From B46-G9 sp964581175 (GTDB taxonomy: Bacteria > Desulfobacterota > DSM-4660 > Desulfatiglandales > Desulfatiglandaceae): 64,000 nucleotides of DNA. Under the pieces are notes generated by a model. The model ran no database searches, was not told where the DNA came from, and worked only from the letters and a program-made list of their open reading frames with translations. Below, piece by piece: positions 26,754 to 35,553 of the stretch. The translations under genes and the position numbers were made by a program. Within the stretch, counting starts at the first letter, position 1, and each line of letters begins with the position of its first letter. The stretch is taken from NCBI GenBank assembly GCA_964581175.1, contig CAZONI010000001.1:66025-130024 (forward strand), given 5' to 3'.

Positions 26754-28789
26754 CAGACCCTCCTGATACTGACCGCACAGCTCTTGTACTCGGGAATCTT
26801 GGCAACGGGATCAAGGGCGCAAATGGTCAGTTCATTGATATTGCCTTCACTGAAATGGAACGTGCCGAACACACTGCCCTCGGGGACATCAGGAGTAACA
26901 TGCACGGGCAACGTGAGCTCACCCCGCCTCGATTCCACGGCAACCGTGTTGCCTTCCTTTACTCTCAGTCGACGGGCGTCATTGGGGTTCATCTCAAGCA
27001 GGGATTTCGGCGCTTCTCTTTCCAGCAGGGGCACCTTCCTTGTCATGGTCCCGGTGTGGAACTGCGGTCCCACCCTTCCCGTTGTTAAGAGGAAGGGATA
27101 CTCTTCGTCGGGCGCTTCGGCGGGTGGCATATATTCCCGGGGATCAAAATGGCCGAGTCCCCGGGCAAAGCCTTCTTTGTGGAGGAAAGGTGTCCCAGGG
27201 TGATCTTCATGGAGGCAGGGCCAGGCGAGGCCCCATGAGGTCTCAAGGCGGTCCTGGGTGATGCCGGCATAAGAAGGCGTGACTGCATTGATCTCGTTCA
27301 GGATCTCCTCCGGGCTTTCGTAGCTCATCCGGTACCCCGCCCTGGAGGATATTTCACAGATGATTTTCCACTCCGGCATGCATCCCTTGATTGAACCCAT
27401 TGCCTGCCTCGAAAGCTGAACCCTCCGCTCGGTATTTGTGTAGGTACCTGATTTTTCGGCAAAACTCAGTGCTGGTAGGATCACGTGGGCGTATCGTGCC
27501 GTCTCTGTCATAAAGATATCCTGGACTACCAGAAATTCCAGTTTCTTCAAAGACCTAGCCGTACGCCTGGCGTCAGGATCGCTCACGGCGGGATTTTCCC
27601 CCAGGATATAAAGCCCCTTAACCTCCCCTGTTTCCGCCTCATGAACCATTTCGGTCACCGTCAGACCGGCATTGCGGTCAAGTCCGGTCACCTTCCACGC
27701 CTCTTCAAACTTTCGGACCACATCGTCATCATCCACCCGCTGGTAGCCCGTGTATACATTCGGCAGGGCGCCCATGTCGCAGGCACCCTGAACATTATTT
27801 TGCCCCCGCAGGGGGTTGACTCCCGTGGAAGGCAAACCAACATGCCCGGTGAGCATGGCCAGGTTGGCGAGTGATTTGACGTTGTCCGTTCCCGTGATGT
27901 GCTGGGTAATGCCCATGGCATACAGAATCATGGCCCTATCTGACTTTGCGTAAATCTCAGCGGCCTCTCTCAGGGGTTCTTCATCGACACCGCACAGCTC
28001 CGCTACCCTCCCCGGGGAATACGCAACTACGACGTCCTTCAGTGCCTGGACGTTTTCCGTTCTCTTTCTGATGAAGGCATCATTTTCCCATCCCCTTTCC
28101 AGTATGATGTGCATCATCCCGTTCAACAGGGCCACATCGGTGCCGACCCGATGCCTTAAATGAACGGCAGCCAGTTTTGCGAGCTGTATTCTCCTGGGAT
28201 CGGCCACCACCAGCCGGGCCTTCTTCCGGCGGACTGCTTCAATGATTCTCGCGGCGATAAGGGGGTGCTGTTCAGTGGTATTGGAACCAATCACGAAAAA
28301 GGCCTCAGCCTCGTCCGTTTCCCCGATTGAATTGGTCATGGCGCCGCTCCCGAACGAGGCGGCAAGACCTGCCACCGTCGAGGAGTGTCAGAGACGGGCG
28401 CAATGATCAATGTTGTTGGTCCTGAATGCCGCACGTGCCATCTTCATGAAGACGTAGTTCTCCTCATTGGTCACTTTTGCGGAAGAGAAAAAACCCAGGG
28501 CACCGCTCCCGTTCTTTTCTCTAATGTCGTCGAGCTTCTTCGCCACAACGTCGAGGGCTTCGTCCCATGTGGTCTCCCGCACAATCCCGTGTTCCCGGAT
28601 GAGTGGAGTCCTTACACGCGCCGGGTGATTGACGAATTCATACGCATTCCAGCCTTTTATACATAAGGATCCCCTGCTTACCGGGTGCCTGCGGCTCGGA
28701 GACACCCCCACCGCCCTCCCATCTTTCACTTCCAGGTAAAAGTTGCAGCCGCATCCGCAAAAGGGACAAACAACCAGCGTGCTGGACAT
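26753..28789 (-). CDS. fdhA: Formate dehydrogenase catalytic subunit, selenocysteine-containing (in-frame TGA)
   Basis: The 678-residue molybdo/tungstopterin enzyme reads through a TGA at 28390-28388. Upstream is the 4Fe-4S domain (CPFCGCGC, then SLCIKGW), and the sequence runs NNIDHCARL-Sec-HSSTVAGLAASFGSGAMTN, which aligns with E. coli FdhF around its selenocysteine. Downstream come the pterin-binding domains (LTGHVGLPSTGVNPLRGQNNVQG; TTGRVGPQFHTGTMTR). A SECIS-like hairpin follows the TGA. ATG 28789 has AAGGAGG seven bases before it and shares a base with the upstream stop. The enzyme interconverts formate and CO2. Read as two ORFs it would look like a broken gene, but both halves keep frame and motifs. 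Confidence 0.93.
28355..28390 (-). other. Selenocysteine codon and bacterial SECIS hairpin in fdhA
   Basis: On the minus strand the TGA (28390-28388) is followed eleven bases later by a stem GGTGGC/GCCGCC (28376-28371 with 28363-28358) capped by the loop AGGTCTT. CGA/TCG extends the stem below a bulged C. The GGTC loop matches the fdhF-type element recognised by SelB. Selenocysteine machinery genes are not in this window. Confidence 0.88.
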
Positions 28790-29649
28790 CAGAGCGCCTC
28801 CTTCACATGCCCTATTTCCGCATAATTGAAGACCGGGCCATCGGTACAGCAATAGTATTCGCCCATTGCGCAATGGCCGCATTTCCCCACCCCGCATTTC
28901 ATCATGCGCTCCAGCGAGACAAAAATACGATCCGGCGAAATATTCTTCTTCAGTATTTCCCGAATGACAAAGCGGTACATGATGGGAGGCCCACAGAGGG
29001 CACAATAAGTGGTTTCAGGATCGAGTTTCACCTTATCAAAGAGATCGGTTACCAGGCCTACATACTGCCGCCAGATCCCCTCTTCATCCGTATCGACGCT
29101 CAGGAGATATTTCATGTCAGTCCTGTTCATCAGGCCCAGCAGCTCATACTTGAACAGCACGTCGTCCGGGCTTCTCGATCCATACATCAGAACAAGCTTT
29201 CCGTAATCGGTCCGATTGTCCAGCACTGCCCACAAGAGTGATCTCAAGGGGGCCAGACCAAGGCCGCCCGCCACCAGGAGCAGATCCTGGTCTTTCAAGA
29301 GCCCGACAGGGAAACCCATTCCGAAGGGTCCCCGTAGCGCTATCAGGTCTCCTTTCTGTAACTGGAACAGCGCGCTGGTAACCGAGCCCGCTTTTCTCAC
29401 ACATATCTCGATAATGCCAGGCCGCGTAGGAGGAGATGATATGGATATGGGGGCCTCTCCCACTCCGGGAATGCTCACCTCGACAAACTGGCCGGGGCCG
29501 TGAGAAAACACACGTTCCACATCTTCGTCAGTGAATCTGAGTTGGAAAAGTCTGTGCCCTTCGATCTGAGGGAGGATGCGCTCGATCCTTGCCGGATACG
29601 GCTGAAAAACCAGATCAACCGCCACCGCGTCTCTCTTCGCCGTCTCCAC
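28789..29649 (-). CDS. FAD/NAD(P)-binding electron-transfer subunit, hydrogenase gamma-like
   Basis: This roughly 286-residue ferredoxin-NADP reductase-type protein has an FAD domain (GPGQFVEVSIPGVGEAPISISS), an NAD-binding domain (LLLVAGGLGLAPLRSLL; TYCALCGPPIMYR), and a C-terminal 2Fe-2S Cys cluster (MKCGVGKCGHCAMGEYYCC). This matches sulfhydrogenase/HydG-type subunits. With the beta-like and FdhA subunits it would couple formate oxidation to NAD(P). GTG 29649 has GGAGG nine bases upstream; TTG 29655 is the alternative. The stop shares a base with the fdhA ATG, and the gene follows the receiver-kinase gene by about 30 bases. Confidence 0.9.
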   Translation of the reverse strand: METAKRDAVAVDLVFQPYPARIERILPQIEGHRLFQLRFTDEDVERVFSHGPGQFVEVSIPGVGEAPISISSPPTRPGIIEICVRKAGSVTSALFQLQKGDLIALRGPFGMGFPVGLLKDQDLLLVAGGLGLAPLRSLLWAVLDNRTDYGKLVLMYGSRSPDDVLFKYELLGLMNRTDMKYLLSVDTDEEGIWRQYVGLVTDLFDKVKLDPETTYCALCGPPIMYRFVIREILKKNISPDRIFVSLERMMKCGVGKCGHCAMGEYYCCTDGPVFNYAEIGHVKEAL

Positions 29650-29679
29650 TTTCAAAATCCTCCTTTCCCCCGATGACCG

Positions 29680-30876
29680 TTATTTGAGCAGATCTTTTTC
29701 CCTGTTCATGATCGACACAACACCGGCCTGCTTGGGTTTTTTGGGCAGTTTGACAGTGAACGTGCTCCCTTCCCCCTCCTTGCTTTGCAGTTCAATAGTT
29801 CCTCCATGCGCATCCACAAGCGTTCCAACAATGGAGAGACCAAGACCCGAACCCTTCACCGGGGCATTCCTTCTGCCATCGACTCGATAAAACTCATCAA
29901 AGACTCTTGAAACATGTTCCTCCCCGATCCCGATGCCGTTGTCTTTCACTTCAACCCATAGCTCTCCACCCTTTTCAGAAAGCAGGACTTTCACCCACCC
30001 CCCGCCTGTATTGTACTTGACCGCGTTGCCGATGAGATTGTTGCATACCTCCTTCAGGGCCACCCGGCTTCCCTCGATAGACGGTAAATTCTCCGGCTTC
30101 TCGAGAGAAATAGTGACACGCTTTTCCAGGGCCACGGGGTTCAGGAACGCTATGGATTCTTCCGCAATATCAGCCAAACTCAACGGTTCGAAATGTTCAG
30201 CCATCCGGAGCGGGTCGAATGTTGCAAGGCCAAGCCATCTGCCGATCAGGTCCAGCATCTCCCGAAGCCGCTGATTAGAACGGTCTATCATCTCCATGGC
30301 TTCCTCAGAGACGTGACCTGCCATGCCTCCGAGAATGATTTCAAGGTACTGGACCGTAGCCGCAAGCGGCGCCCTCAGTTCATGAGAGACCAGTGATATC
30401 ATATTTCGTCTGATCTTCTCCTGTGCGACCCTCAATGCCTCGGTTTCCAGGATAAGGCGCCTTTTTTCGAGCCCGCGAGCCACGGCGGCTCGGATTTCAT
30501 CCGGTGTAGAAGGTTTTGTGATAAAATCATAGGCCCCCTTTTTCATTGCCTCCACTGCCGAGGCTATTGTTGCGAATCCGGTGATAATGATCTGCACAAC
30601 CTTGGGGTCCCTTTTCTCTATTTCCTCAAGAACGTCCAGGCCGCTCATTCCGGGCATCTTGAGGTCCGCCACAACAAGATCCGGGCAAAATGATTCAAAT
30701 ACCTCGAGTGCGGATTCGCCATCCCCGGCCGTCTCCACGACGCAGCCTTTCTTTCTGAGTGCCTGCGCGCACGCGTCGCGTATCATTTCTTCATCATCAA
30801 CGACAAGCACCCGGCCGCTGTTGAGAGAGGGAAAAGCGTCTGTTGCCCTCATTTTCTCCACGCGTTTTCTACCCAT
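29680..30876 (-). CDS. Hybrid receiver-histidine kinase (REC-HisKA-HATPase)
   Basis: The 398-residue cytoplasmic protein has an N-terminal receiver (VLVVDDEEMIRDACAQAL; phospho-Asp in LVVADLKMPGMSG; Lys in ITKPS), a helical linker, HisKA (SLVSHELRAPLAATVQYLEI), and an intact HATPase (NLIGNAVKYNTGGG; DNGIGIGEEHV; GSGLGLSIVG). ATG 30876 follows GGAAAG by a few bases; the frame extends to 30993 but without a better start. It is positioned directly upstream of the formate dehydrogenase genes and downstream of a single receiver, so the system may control or sense formate metabolism. Confidence 0.9.
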   Translation of the reverse strand: MGRKRVEKMRATDAFPSLNSGRVLVVDDEEMIRDACAQALRKKGCVVETAGDGESALEVFESFCPDLVVADLKMPGMSGLDVLEEIEKRDPKVVQIIITGFATIASAVEAMKKGAYDFITKPSTPDEIRAAVARGLEKRRLILETEALRVAQEKIRRNMISLVSHELRAPLAATVQYLEIILGGMAGHVSEEAMEMIDRSNQRLREMLDLIGRWLGLATFDPLRMAEHFEPLSLADIAEESIAFLNPVALEKRVTISLEKPENLPSIEGSRVALKEVCNNLIGNAVKYNTGGGWVKVLLSEKGGELWVEVKDNGIGIGEEHVSRVFDEFYRVDGRRNAPVKGSGLGLSIVGTLVDAHGGTIELQSKEGEGSTFTVKLPKKPKQAGVVSIMNREKDLLK

Positions 30877-31047
30877 GTCTTTCCTTTCCCGAATCCATTC
30901 CTCCATGAATCGAAGACCCGAAACCCCAGTGTTCAAGAATGAGCGAGCACTGCTGCGGCAAAGCGAGATGCTCCAGATGCTGTCGAGGACCACTCAGGGA
31001 GAAAGCGTTTTCTGTTTCAGGGCCATCGCGTACCGGGTTTTGGACAA

Positions 31048-31437
31048 TCATCCTAAGAGGGCGGCGATTTCATTCAACAGTTCCTCCGGGTTGATGGGTT
31101 TCTGAAGCAGGGACTCCGCTTCGAGGTATTCTCCATCCGTCTCAGGGTCGAATTTCAACCCTGTCACTTCCGTAACTGCTGTTACGATAATGACGGGTAT
31201 CTCTCTGAATCGCTCATCCTGTTTGATCGTCGAACACAAATTGAACCCGTCGTCATAGCGTTCCATCATCACGTCCAGGAGAATGAGGTCCGGAGGGGAA
31301 GATTCGAGAGCCGACATACCCTCTCTGGCGTCGCCTGCCGTACACACGTCATATCCTGCCGAAGCAAGGATCTTCACGATTGCGGCAGTAAAATCAGGAT
31401 CATCATCAACGATCAGGATCGTCTTTCCCTTTTCCAT
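31048..31437 (-). CDS. Single-domain response regulator, paralogue of 25192-25584
   Basis: This 129-residue receiver has DDDPDF, phospho-Asp in LILLDVMMERYDDG, IVTAV and LQKPINPEELL. The MME after the Asp and the insert before the Lys are shared with the other regulator in this region, indicating duplication. There is no output domain. It precedes the REC-kinase and formate dehydrogenase genes on the same strand; 171 bases separate it from the kinase start. The leader at 31438-31589 resembles that of its paralogue. Confidence 0.92.
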   Translation of the reverse strand: MEKGKTILIVDDDPDFTAAIVKILASAGYDVCTAGDAREGMSALESSPPDLILLDVMMERYDDGFNLCSTIKQDERFREIPVIIVTAVTEVTGLKFDPETDGEYLEAESLLQKPINPEELLNEIAALLG

Positions 31438-31589
31438 GCTTCACCCCCCTCTATCTCCTTTCCATTCCGCTGACAGAATACTCCCGGACGCCTGGCATCA
31501 CGACATAGGTACGGAGAGGACAGATCTGCCTTTCGGGCCCGGTTTCCCGGTTTGACAGAACCTACCCGGGTCCTTCGTCGGAGGTGGTG
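31438..31589 (-). promoter_or_regulatory. Conserved leader upstream of response-regulator operon (copy 2)
   Basis: Minus-strand bases from 31589 read CACCACCTCCGACGAAGG then ACCCGGGTAGGTTCT, matching copy 1 at 25670-25703. Further along, GGGAGTATTCTGTCAG parallels GGGAGTATGAGTTCA of copy 1. The hairpin arms are weaker here than in copy 1, which argues for a protein-binding site as much as an RNA fold. Confidence 0.5.
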
Positions 31590-31972
31590 AGTTTAGTAGA
31601 GTAGAAACCAGAGGGCGTTCTTGAGACCCATAAGGAAGCACGATTGCTTTCCTCGGATGCTCGGGAGAAAAAGAGATAGGGGAGAATAGGAAAGAGAAGT
31701 TGATCGTCAGAAGGAGATTTCAAAGGAAAAATCACGTTCAGCTTCAGACGAGGATCATATCCAGAGGTATGCCCTCGAAGCACCTTGCCCACCTTATCTC
31801 CGATATTACAAGCTCTTTCTTAAAGAGACTCATTTCTTGATTCTGGAGAAAAAATAAGCAACCGAAAGAAGCAAATTCAAGATTTTATTCCCTTCGCAGG
31901 CTATTATAGATCCCGGGTGTCTTCCGTGTCAAGCTGGAATCCGCTGATTCTTTCACACCCGGGGAAAATGGC
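31590..31972. other. Intergenic stretch without recognised genes
   Basis: This AG-rich region lies between divergent regulators. The only structure noted is a short hairpin (GGAAGCA-CGAT-TGCTTTCC near 31632-31651). No convincing ORF was found on either strand. Confidence 0.5.
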
Positions 31973-32001
31973 TTGACAGAAAAAATCCGGCAAAGTATAA
32001 A
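31973..32001 (+). promoter_or_regulatory. Strong sigma-70-type promoter upstream of the response regulator at 32056
   Basis: TTGACA (31973-31978), 17 bases, TATAAA (31996-32001) is close to consensus. It leaves a leader of about 45-50 bases before the ATG at 32056, which has AAGGAG nine bases upstream. Confidence 0.75.
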
Positions 32002-32055
32002 TCTTGCCATCATAAACCTCCCCCCTAAATCCTTATCGATAGCAAGGAGCCGACC

Positions 32056-32550
32056 ATGAGTGACAGACCAGATATCAAGATTCTTCTTATAGACGATGAA
32101 CAGACTCTCCTGGAGTATTTGTCAAAACGACTGCTCAGAGAAGGCTTCACTGTAAAGGCCACCTTTTCAGGAGAAGAGGCCCTGGAGGTGGCGGCCAATG
32201 ACTTTTTCGACGTAGCGGTCGTAGACCTGAAAATGCCGGGAATTGACGGTGTTGAAACACAGAAACGCCTCAAGGAAATCCAACCGCTGATTCAGTGTAT
32301 CGTTCTCACCGGTCATGGCTCGATAGATACGGCCCTTGAAAGCGGCCAGCAGGACGCCTACAAGTACCTCCTTAAGCCCATTGATTACGAAAATCTTGTT
32401 GAAACGATAAAGGAAGCCTCCAAAAAGAAGGAAGAAGTGCAAGCCGTCAAATTCAAAGAACAGGTCGAAGAAATCTATCGCTCAGGCATGGGCGCCAAAG
32501 GGATAAAGAAGGCAATCAAAGAACTGCGAAAGATTTATGGAATCGAGTGA
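32056..32550 (+). CDS. Response regulator with C-terminal helical extension
   Basis: The 164-residue protein has a full receiver domain (LLIDDEQTLLEYL; phospho-Asp in VAVVDLKMPGIDG; VLTGHGS; YLLKPIDYENLV). About 40 Lys/Glu-rich helical residues follow, ending AIKELRKIYGIE, with no recognised DNA-binding domain. Receivers of this type commonly pair with a nearby soluble kinase; one begins 212 bases downstream. A near-consensus promoter precedes it, suggesting substantial constitutive expression. The 32551-32762 gap contains only a weak 60-codon frame (32547-32729), not called. Confidence 0.9.
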   Translation: MSDRPDIKILLIDDEQTLLEYLSKRLLREGFTVKATFSGEEALEVAANDFFDVAVVDLKMPGIDGVETQKRLKEIQPLIQCIVLTGHGSIDTALESGQQDAYKYLLKPIDYENLVETIKEASKKKEEVQAVKFKEQVEEIYRSGMGAKGIKKAIKELRKIYGIE

Positions 32551-32762
32551 TCCCACGGAGAGAAGCCGGTAGAGGTACTCCACAAATTGCTGAGTTATTC
32601 GATCCTCGACGAGTGCTCTCCCCGTTCGAATCTTTGCGTTCATTTGGGTTGACAGGTGAAAAACATTCATCTGGCAGTGATCGTGATCCGGAGCAGCGAA
32701 AGAAGAAGCGGAAGTTCCAGTCGCCTTGAGAGACCAGCAGGAACGGGGATCCCTATTGAAAG

Positions 32763-33962
32763 ATGAATGATGCCGGCAGAAAATCTTTGATAGAAAGGAT
32801 CAAGTCCGTTCTCCTTCCACGGCGGGGAGGCACTTCCAAAAAAGGGATATATCGGATAAATGGAAGGACCGAATTTGATATCCTTCGAGCCCACGATTTC
32901 CTCCGGTCCGTTCTCCAGCATTCCCAAGACATGATTTTTGTAACCGATGTGGATGGTTTTCTCGTCTCATTCAACCAGGGAGGAGAAAAAGCGCTGGGGT
33001 ACACACAGCAAGAAGTAATAGGACGCCACCTTAAAGACTCCGCCCTGGACCCCCTGGTATTGCAAAACCTCCTTGAAGATTCCCGGAATCAGGGCAGCGC
33101 CGTGAGTATGGATTTTCCTTTCCTGCACAGGGAGGGGCACACCGTCTATTTCAATGTCTCGCTCATTGACTTGAAGAATGCTGATAAAAAGAGTATCGGA
33201 ACGGTGGGCATTTGTCACGATATCACCCGCTGGAAGAAACTCGAGGAAGATTTGATCCGCGTGGACAGGCTGGCCGAGATGGGCCGCATCGCCGCGGGCG
33301 TGGCCCATGAAATAAACAACCCCCTGGCAGTCATCAATGAGGCGGCCGGATGGGGCGCGGTGGTGACAAAGGACGCCAAAGACCTCCAGCAGGAAGATCG
33401 TGAGGAACTGGAAAAAATATTCGAGGATATTATCGAGCAGACAAAACGCTGCAGGAGCAGAACAAAGCAGGTCCTCGGCTTTGCCAGGGACACGGAACCT
33501 GCCAGAAAAGAGATCGATATCCATGAACTGCTCAGGGAAACAGTAGCCTTTCTCAAACCGGAGCTGAAATACAAGCACATAGATATCCTGTATGAATTTG
33601 CAGATGGGCCTCTCATCCTGAAATCCGATCCGAAGCAGTTGGAACAGATCTTTGTGAACCTGTTGACGAACGCGATTTACGCGATCAAGGAAAAAGGAGA
33701 AGAAAAGGGACAAATCTCTCTTCGGACGGCGGCTACTGAAAAGGAGGTCGAAATTCATGTTTCGGATTCCGGAACAGGCATGAGTGATGATGTAAAGGCG
33801 AAAATTTTCGATCTCTTTTTTACCACGAAACCATCAGGCAAGGGAACCGGGCTCGGGCTGACCATCTGCCACAATATCGTGAAAAAGCTGGGTGGCGATA
33901 TGACGTGTGAAAGCTGCGCGGGAGAAGGCACCACATTCACCATCCGTATCGCTTTATGCTGA
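32763..33962 (+). CDS. Soluble PAS sensor histidine kinase
   Basis: This 399-residue cytoplasmic kinase has PAS (about 45-165, DMIFVTDVDGFLVSFNQGGEKALGY), HisKA (GVAHEINNPLAVINEAAGWG, about 180) and a complete HATPase (FVNLLTNAIYAIKEKG; SDSGTGMSDDV; GTGLGLTICHNI). It partners most plausibly with the receiver at 32056. Its end overlaps the first gene of the Mrp/Mbh-like module by seven bases, so the kinase and the membrane complex could share a transcript. Confidence 0.9.
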   Translation: MNDAGRKSLIERIKSVLLPRRGGTSKKGIYRINGRTEFDILRAHDFLRSVLQHSQDMIFVTDVDGFLVSFNQGGEKALGYTQQEVIGRHLKDSALDPLVLQNLLEDSRNQGSAVSMDFPFLHREGHTVYFNVSLIDLKNADKKSIGTVGICHDITRWKKLEEDLIRVDRLAEMGRIAAGVAHEINNPLAVINEAAGWGAVVTKDAKDLQQEDREELEKIFEDIIEQTKRCRSRTKQVLGFARDTEPARKEIDIHELLRETVAFLKPELKYKHIDILYEFADGPLILKSDPKQLEQIFVNLLTNAIYAIKEKGEEKGQISLRTAATEKEVEIHVSDSGTGMSDDVKAKIFDLFFTTKPSGKGTGLGLTICHNIVKKLGGDMTCESCAGEGTTFTIRIALC

Positions 33963-34558
33963 GGATGTCAGATCCTATGGAGGAGCAATCGCTAGAAGAA
34001 ATGAACTCGAATGAAAGCGCTTTAAAGAACCCTGGAAAGGATTCCGCATCCCCCGTGCCGAAGAAATCAAAAGTATTCCCATTTCTCGCTACCTTCGGCG
34101 CCCTCTTCGCTCTGTGGATACTTCTCTCGGGAAAGTTCGATGTGTTGCACCTCGTTCTGGGCCTTCTCTCCTGTGCGCTCGTCGCCTACATCTCCAGCGA
34201 TCTCCTGTTTCCCGAAGGCAAACCGGAAAACCTCCTGCTTTACGTGTGGCGTTTCCTGATATATGTCCCCTGGCTCCTGTACCAGATCTGGCTTGCCAAC
34301 CTGCATGTCCTGTATCTGACATTTCACCCGAAAATGATAGAACTTATTGACCCCCAGATCATCCGTTTCCAAAGCAAGTTGACAAAAGATCTCTCACTGG
34401 TCACTTTTGCCAATTCCATCACCCTGACCCCCGGAACAATTACTGTTTCGGTCTCTGTAGACGGCGATTTCAAGGTTCATGCCATTGATACGGTATCTGC
34501 TGAGGCCCTTCCAGGAGAAATGGAGGCACGGGTCGCAAGGGCATTCGGAGAAGACTAA
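33956..34558 (+). CDS. mrpE: Mrp-type antiporter subunit E (MnhE/MbhA-like)
   Basis: The 200-residue product has a charged N-terminal tail of about 38 residues. The MnhE domain follows: hydrophobic helices (FPFLATFGALFALWILLSG; LHLVLGLLSCALVAYIS; LLLYVWRFLIYVPWLLYQI) and the conserved C-terminal ANSITLTPGTITVSV. Subunit E is a small membrane component of Mrp Na+/H+ antiporters and Mbh-type hydrogenases. The tail is longer than usual; internal ATGs at 33965 and 33977 are alternative starts. It is first in a module whose order E-F-G-DUF4040-B-C-D copies the antiporter half of Mbh. Confidence 0.88.
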   Translation: MLRMSDPMEEQSLEEMNSNESALKNPGKDSASPVPKKSKVFPFLATFGALFALWILLSGKFDVLHLVLGLLSCALVAYISSDLLFPEGKPENLLLYVWRFLIYVPWLLYQIWLANLHVLYLTFHPKMIELIDPQIIRFQSKLTKDLSLVTFANSITLTPGTITVSVSVDGDFKVHAIDTVSAEALPGEMEARVARAFGED

Positions 34559-34845
34559 TGCACACCTTTTTCCTTTTTGTCGGCCTTTTCCTCTGTGTCT
34601 TGATGCTCTTCTCGCTCTATCGCGGTGTTTTTGGGCCTACAGTGCTGGACCGCTTGATTGGGGTGAATGCCATTGGGAGCAAGACAGTGGTATTGCTCCT
34701 GATCATCGGGGTGCTCTACGAGAGGGTAGATATGTTCGTAGACATCGCCCTGGCATATGCGATGCTCAACTTTATTGCTGTTCTTGCCGGATCACGCTAC
34801 TTCCAGAAACGCAAGGGGCTTTATGAAGAACCGCCATACAAATAA
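34558..34845 (+). CDS. mrpF: Mrp-type antiporter subunit F (MnhF/MbhB-like)
   Basis: This 95-residue protein has three membrane helices. The family block GPTVLDRLIGVNAIGSKTVVLLLIIGVL is followed by VDIALAYAMLNFIAVLAGSRYF. The start overlaps the mrpE stop (TAATG). The following gap (34846-34972) holds a small cluster of CCGGTTG repeats. Confidence 0.9.
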   Translation: MHTFFLFVGLFLCVLMLFSLYRGVFGPTVLDRLIGVNAIGSKTVVLLLIIGVLYERVDMFVDIALAYAMLNFIAVLAGSRYFQKRKGLYEEPPYK

Positions 34846-34972
34846 GTTGGCCGGTTGGCCCGTTGACCGGTTGAGCCCCTCGGCCGGTTGAGGAATGAAG
34901 ATAACGGCCCGGTCGACGTTCCGATAGTGAGAAGCAATCAAGGAGTTGCAGAATAAAGAGGAGATTATTGTA
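34846..34972 (+). repeat. Short CCGGTTG repeat cluster between mrpF and mrpG
   Basis: Within about 45 bases (34850-34895) the unit (G)(G/A)CCGGTTG occurs three times with a further related GGCCCGTTG. This is the only non-coding break in the otherwise tightly packed module. It could be a processing or stability site, or simple slippage debris. Confidence 0.45.
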
Positions 34973-35311
34973 ATGGACTTTGCTGTTGCCTTTCTGCTCC
35001 TGTTCGGGCTCGTTTTTTTTACCGGCGGCGGCGTTGGTATCCTCCGGTTTCCCGACTTCTACACACGCCTCCATCCTGCCGGCAAACTGGATACCGCCGG
35101 TTCACTCCTGATGATTGCCGGGATGGCCCTCTACAATCTCCACGACCTGACGTTGTCCTCCGTGCTGGTCAGCGCAAAGATGATACTCATCGTGGTCTTC
35201 ATCTTTCTGTCCAGCCCCACAGCTACCCATTCCATTGTTGATGCGGGAATGCGGGCCGGACTCAGACCCTGGACAAAAGAAATACATGAGAAACAGGAGA
35301 AAGGATTATGA
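34973..35311 (+). CDS. mrpG: Mrp-type antiporter subunit G (MnhG/MbhC-like)
   Basis: This 112-residue protein has three helices. The signature VGILRFPDFYTRLHPAGKLDTAGSLL is typical of MnhG, followed by IVVFIFLSSPTATHSIVDAG. ATG 34973 lies nine bases after GAGGAG; the frame extends to a TTG at 34946. It overlaps the next gene by four bases (ATGA). Confidence 0.9.
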   Translation: MDFAVAFLLLFGLVFFTGGGVGILRFPDFYTRLHPAGKLDTAGSLLMIAGMALYNLHDLTLSSVLVSAKMILIVVFIFLSSPTATHSIVDAGMRAGLRPWTKEIHEKQEKGL

Positions 35312-35553
35312 TACCGCAACTGGACATTTTTATCCTGACACTGGTCATCGTTTGCGCCATAGCAGCCATCTCCGTGAAAGATCTCCTCGGCTGCGCGATT
35401 CTCTTCGGCGCCTACAGTTTCATGATGTGTCTCCTCTGGGCCATTATGGGATCGGTGGACGTGGCATTCACGGAGGCCTCCGTGGGCGCCGGGGTCAGTA
35501 CCGTCTTTTTTGTGGCCGCGGTATTCAGGACGACCAGGAGGACCAAGGATTGA
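35308..35553 (+). CDS. DUF4040 membrane protein (MbhD-like; MrpA C-terminal segment equivalent)
   Basis: This 81-residue protein has two to three helices with the DUF4040 pattern SVKDLLGCAILFGAYSFMMCLLWAIMGSVDVAFTEASVGAGVSTVFFV. In Mrp complexes this domain is part of MrpA; as a separate small gene it matches MbhD of membrane-bound hydrogenases. It overlaps the upstream and downstream genes by four bases each, so translation is coupled. Confidence 0.88.
   Translation: MIPQLDIFILTLVIVCAIAAISVKDLLGCAILFGAYSFMMCLLWAIMGSVDVAFTEASVGAGVSTVFFVAAVFRTTRRTKD

Noticed and set aside
26753..29005. Reading fdhA as two ORFs (a truncated N-terminal gene and a 540-aa C-terminal gene), that is, a pseudogene
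   Set aside because: Both halves are in the same frame, the intervening TGA sits at the known selenocysteine position and a SECIS-like hairpin follows.
31632..31651. GGAAGCA/TGCTTTCC hairpin as a terminator
   Set aside because: It lies upstream of both flanking transcription units and has no U-run, so it terminates nothing evident.
32600..32650. GTTCGAATC resembling a tRNA T-loop
   Set aside because: No cloverleaf, acceptor stem or anticodon arm can be drawn around it.
32547..32729. 60-codon frame overlapping the stop of the response regulator (GTGA)
   Set aside because: Low-complexity, Arg/Lys/Ser-rich, no motif; kept only as a remark because a real small gene cannot be ruled out.
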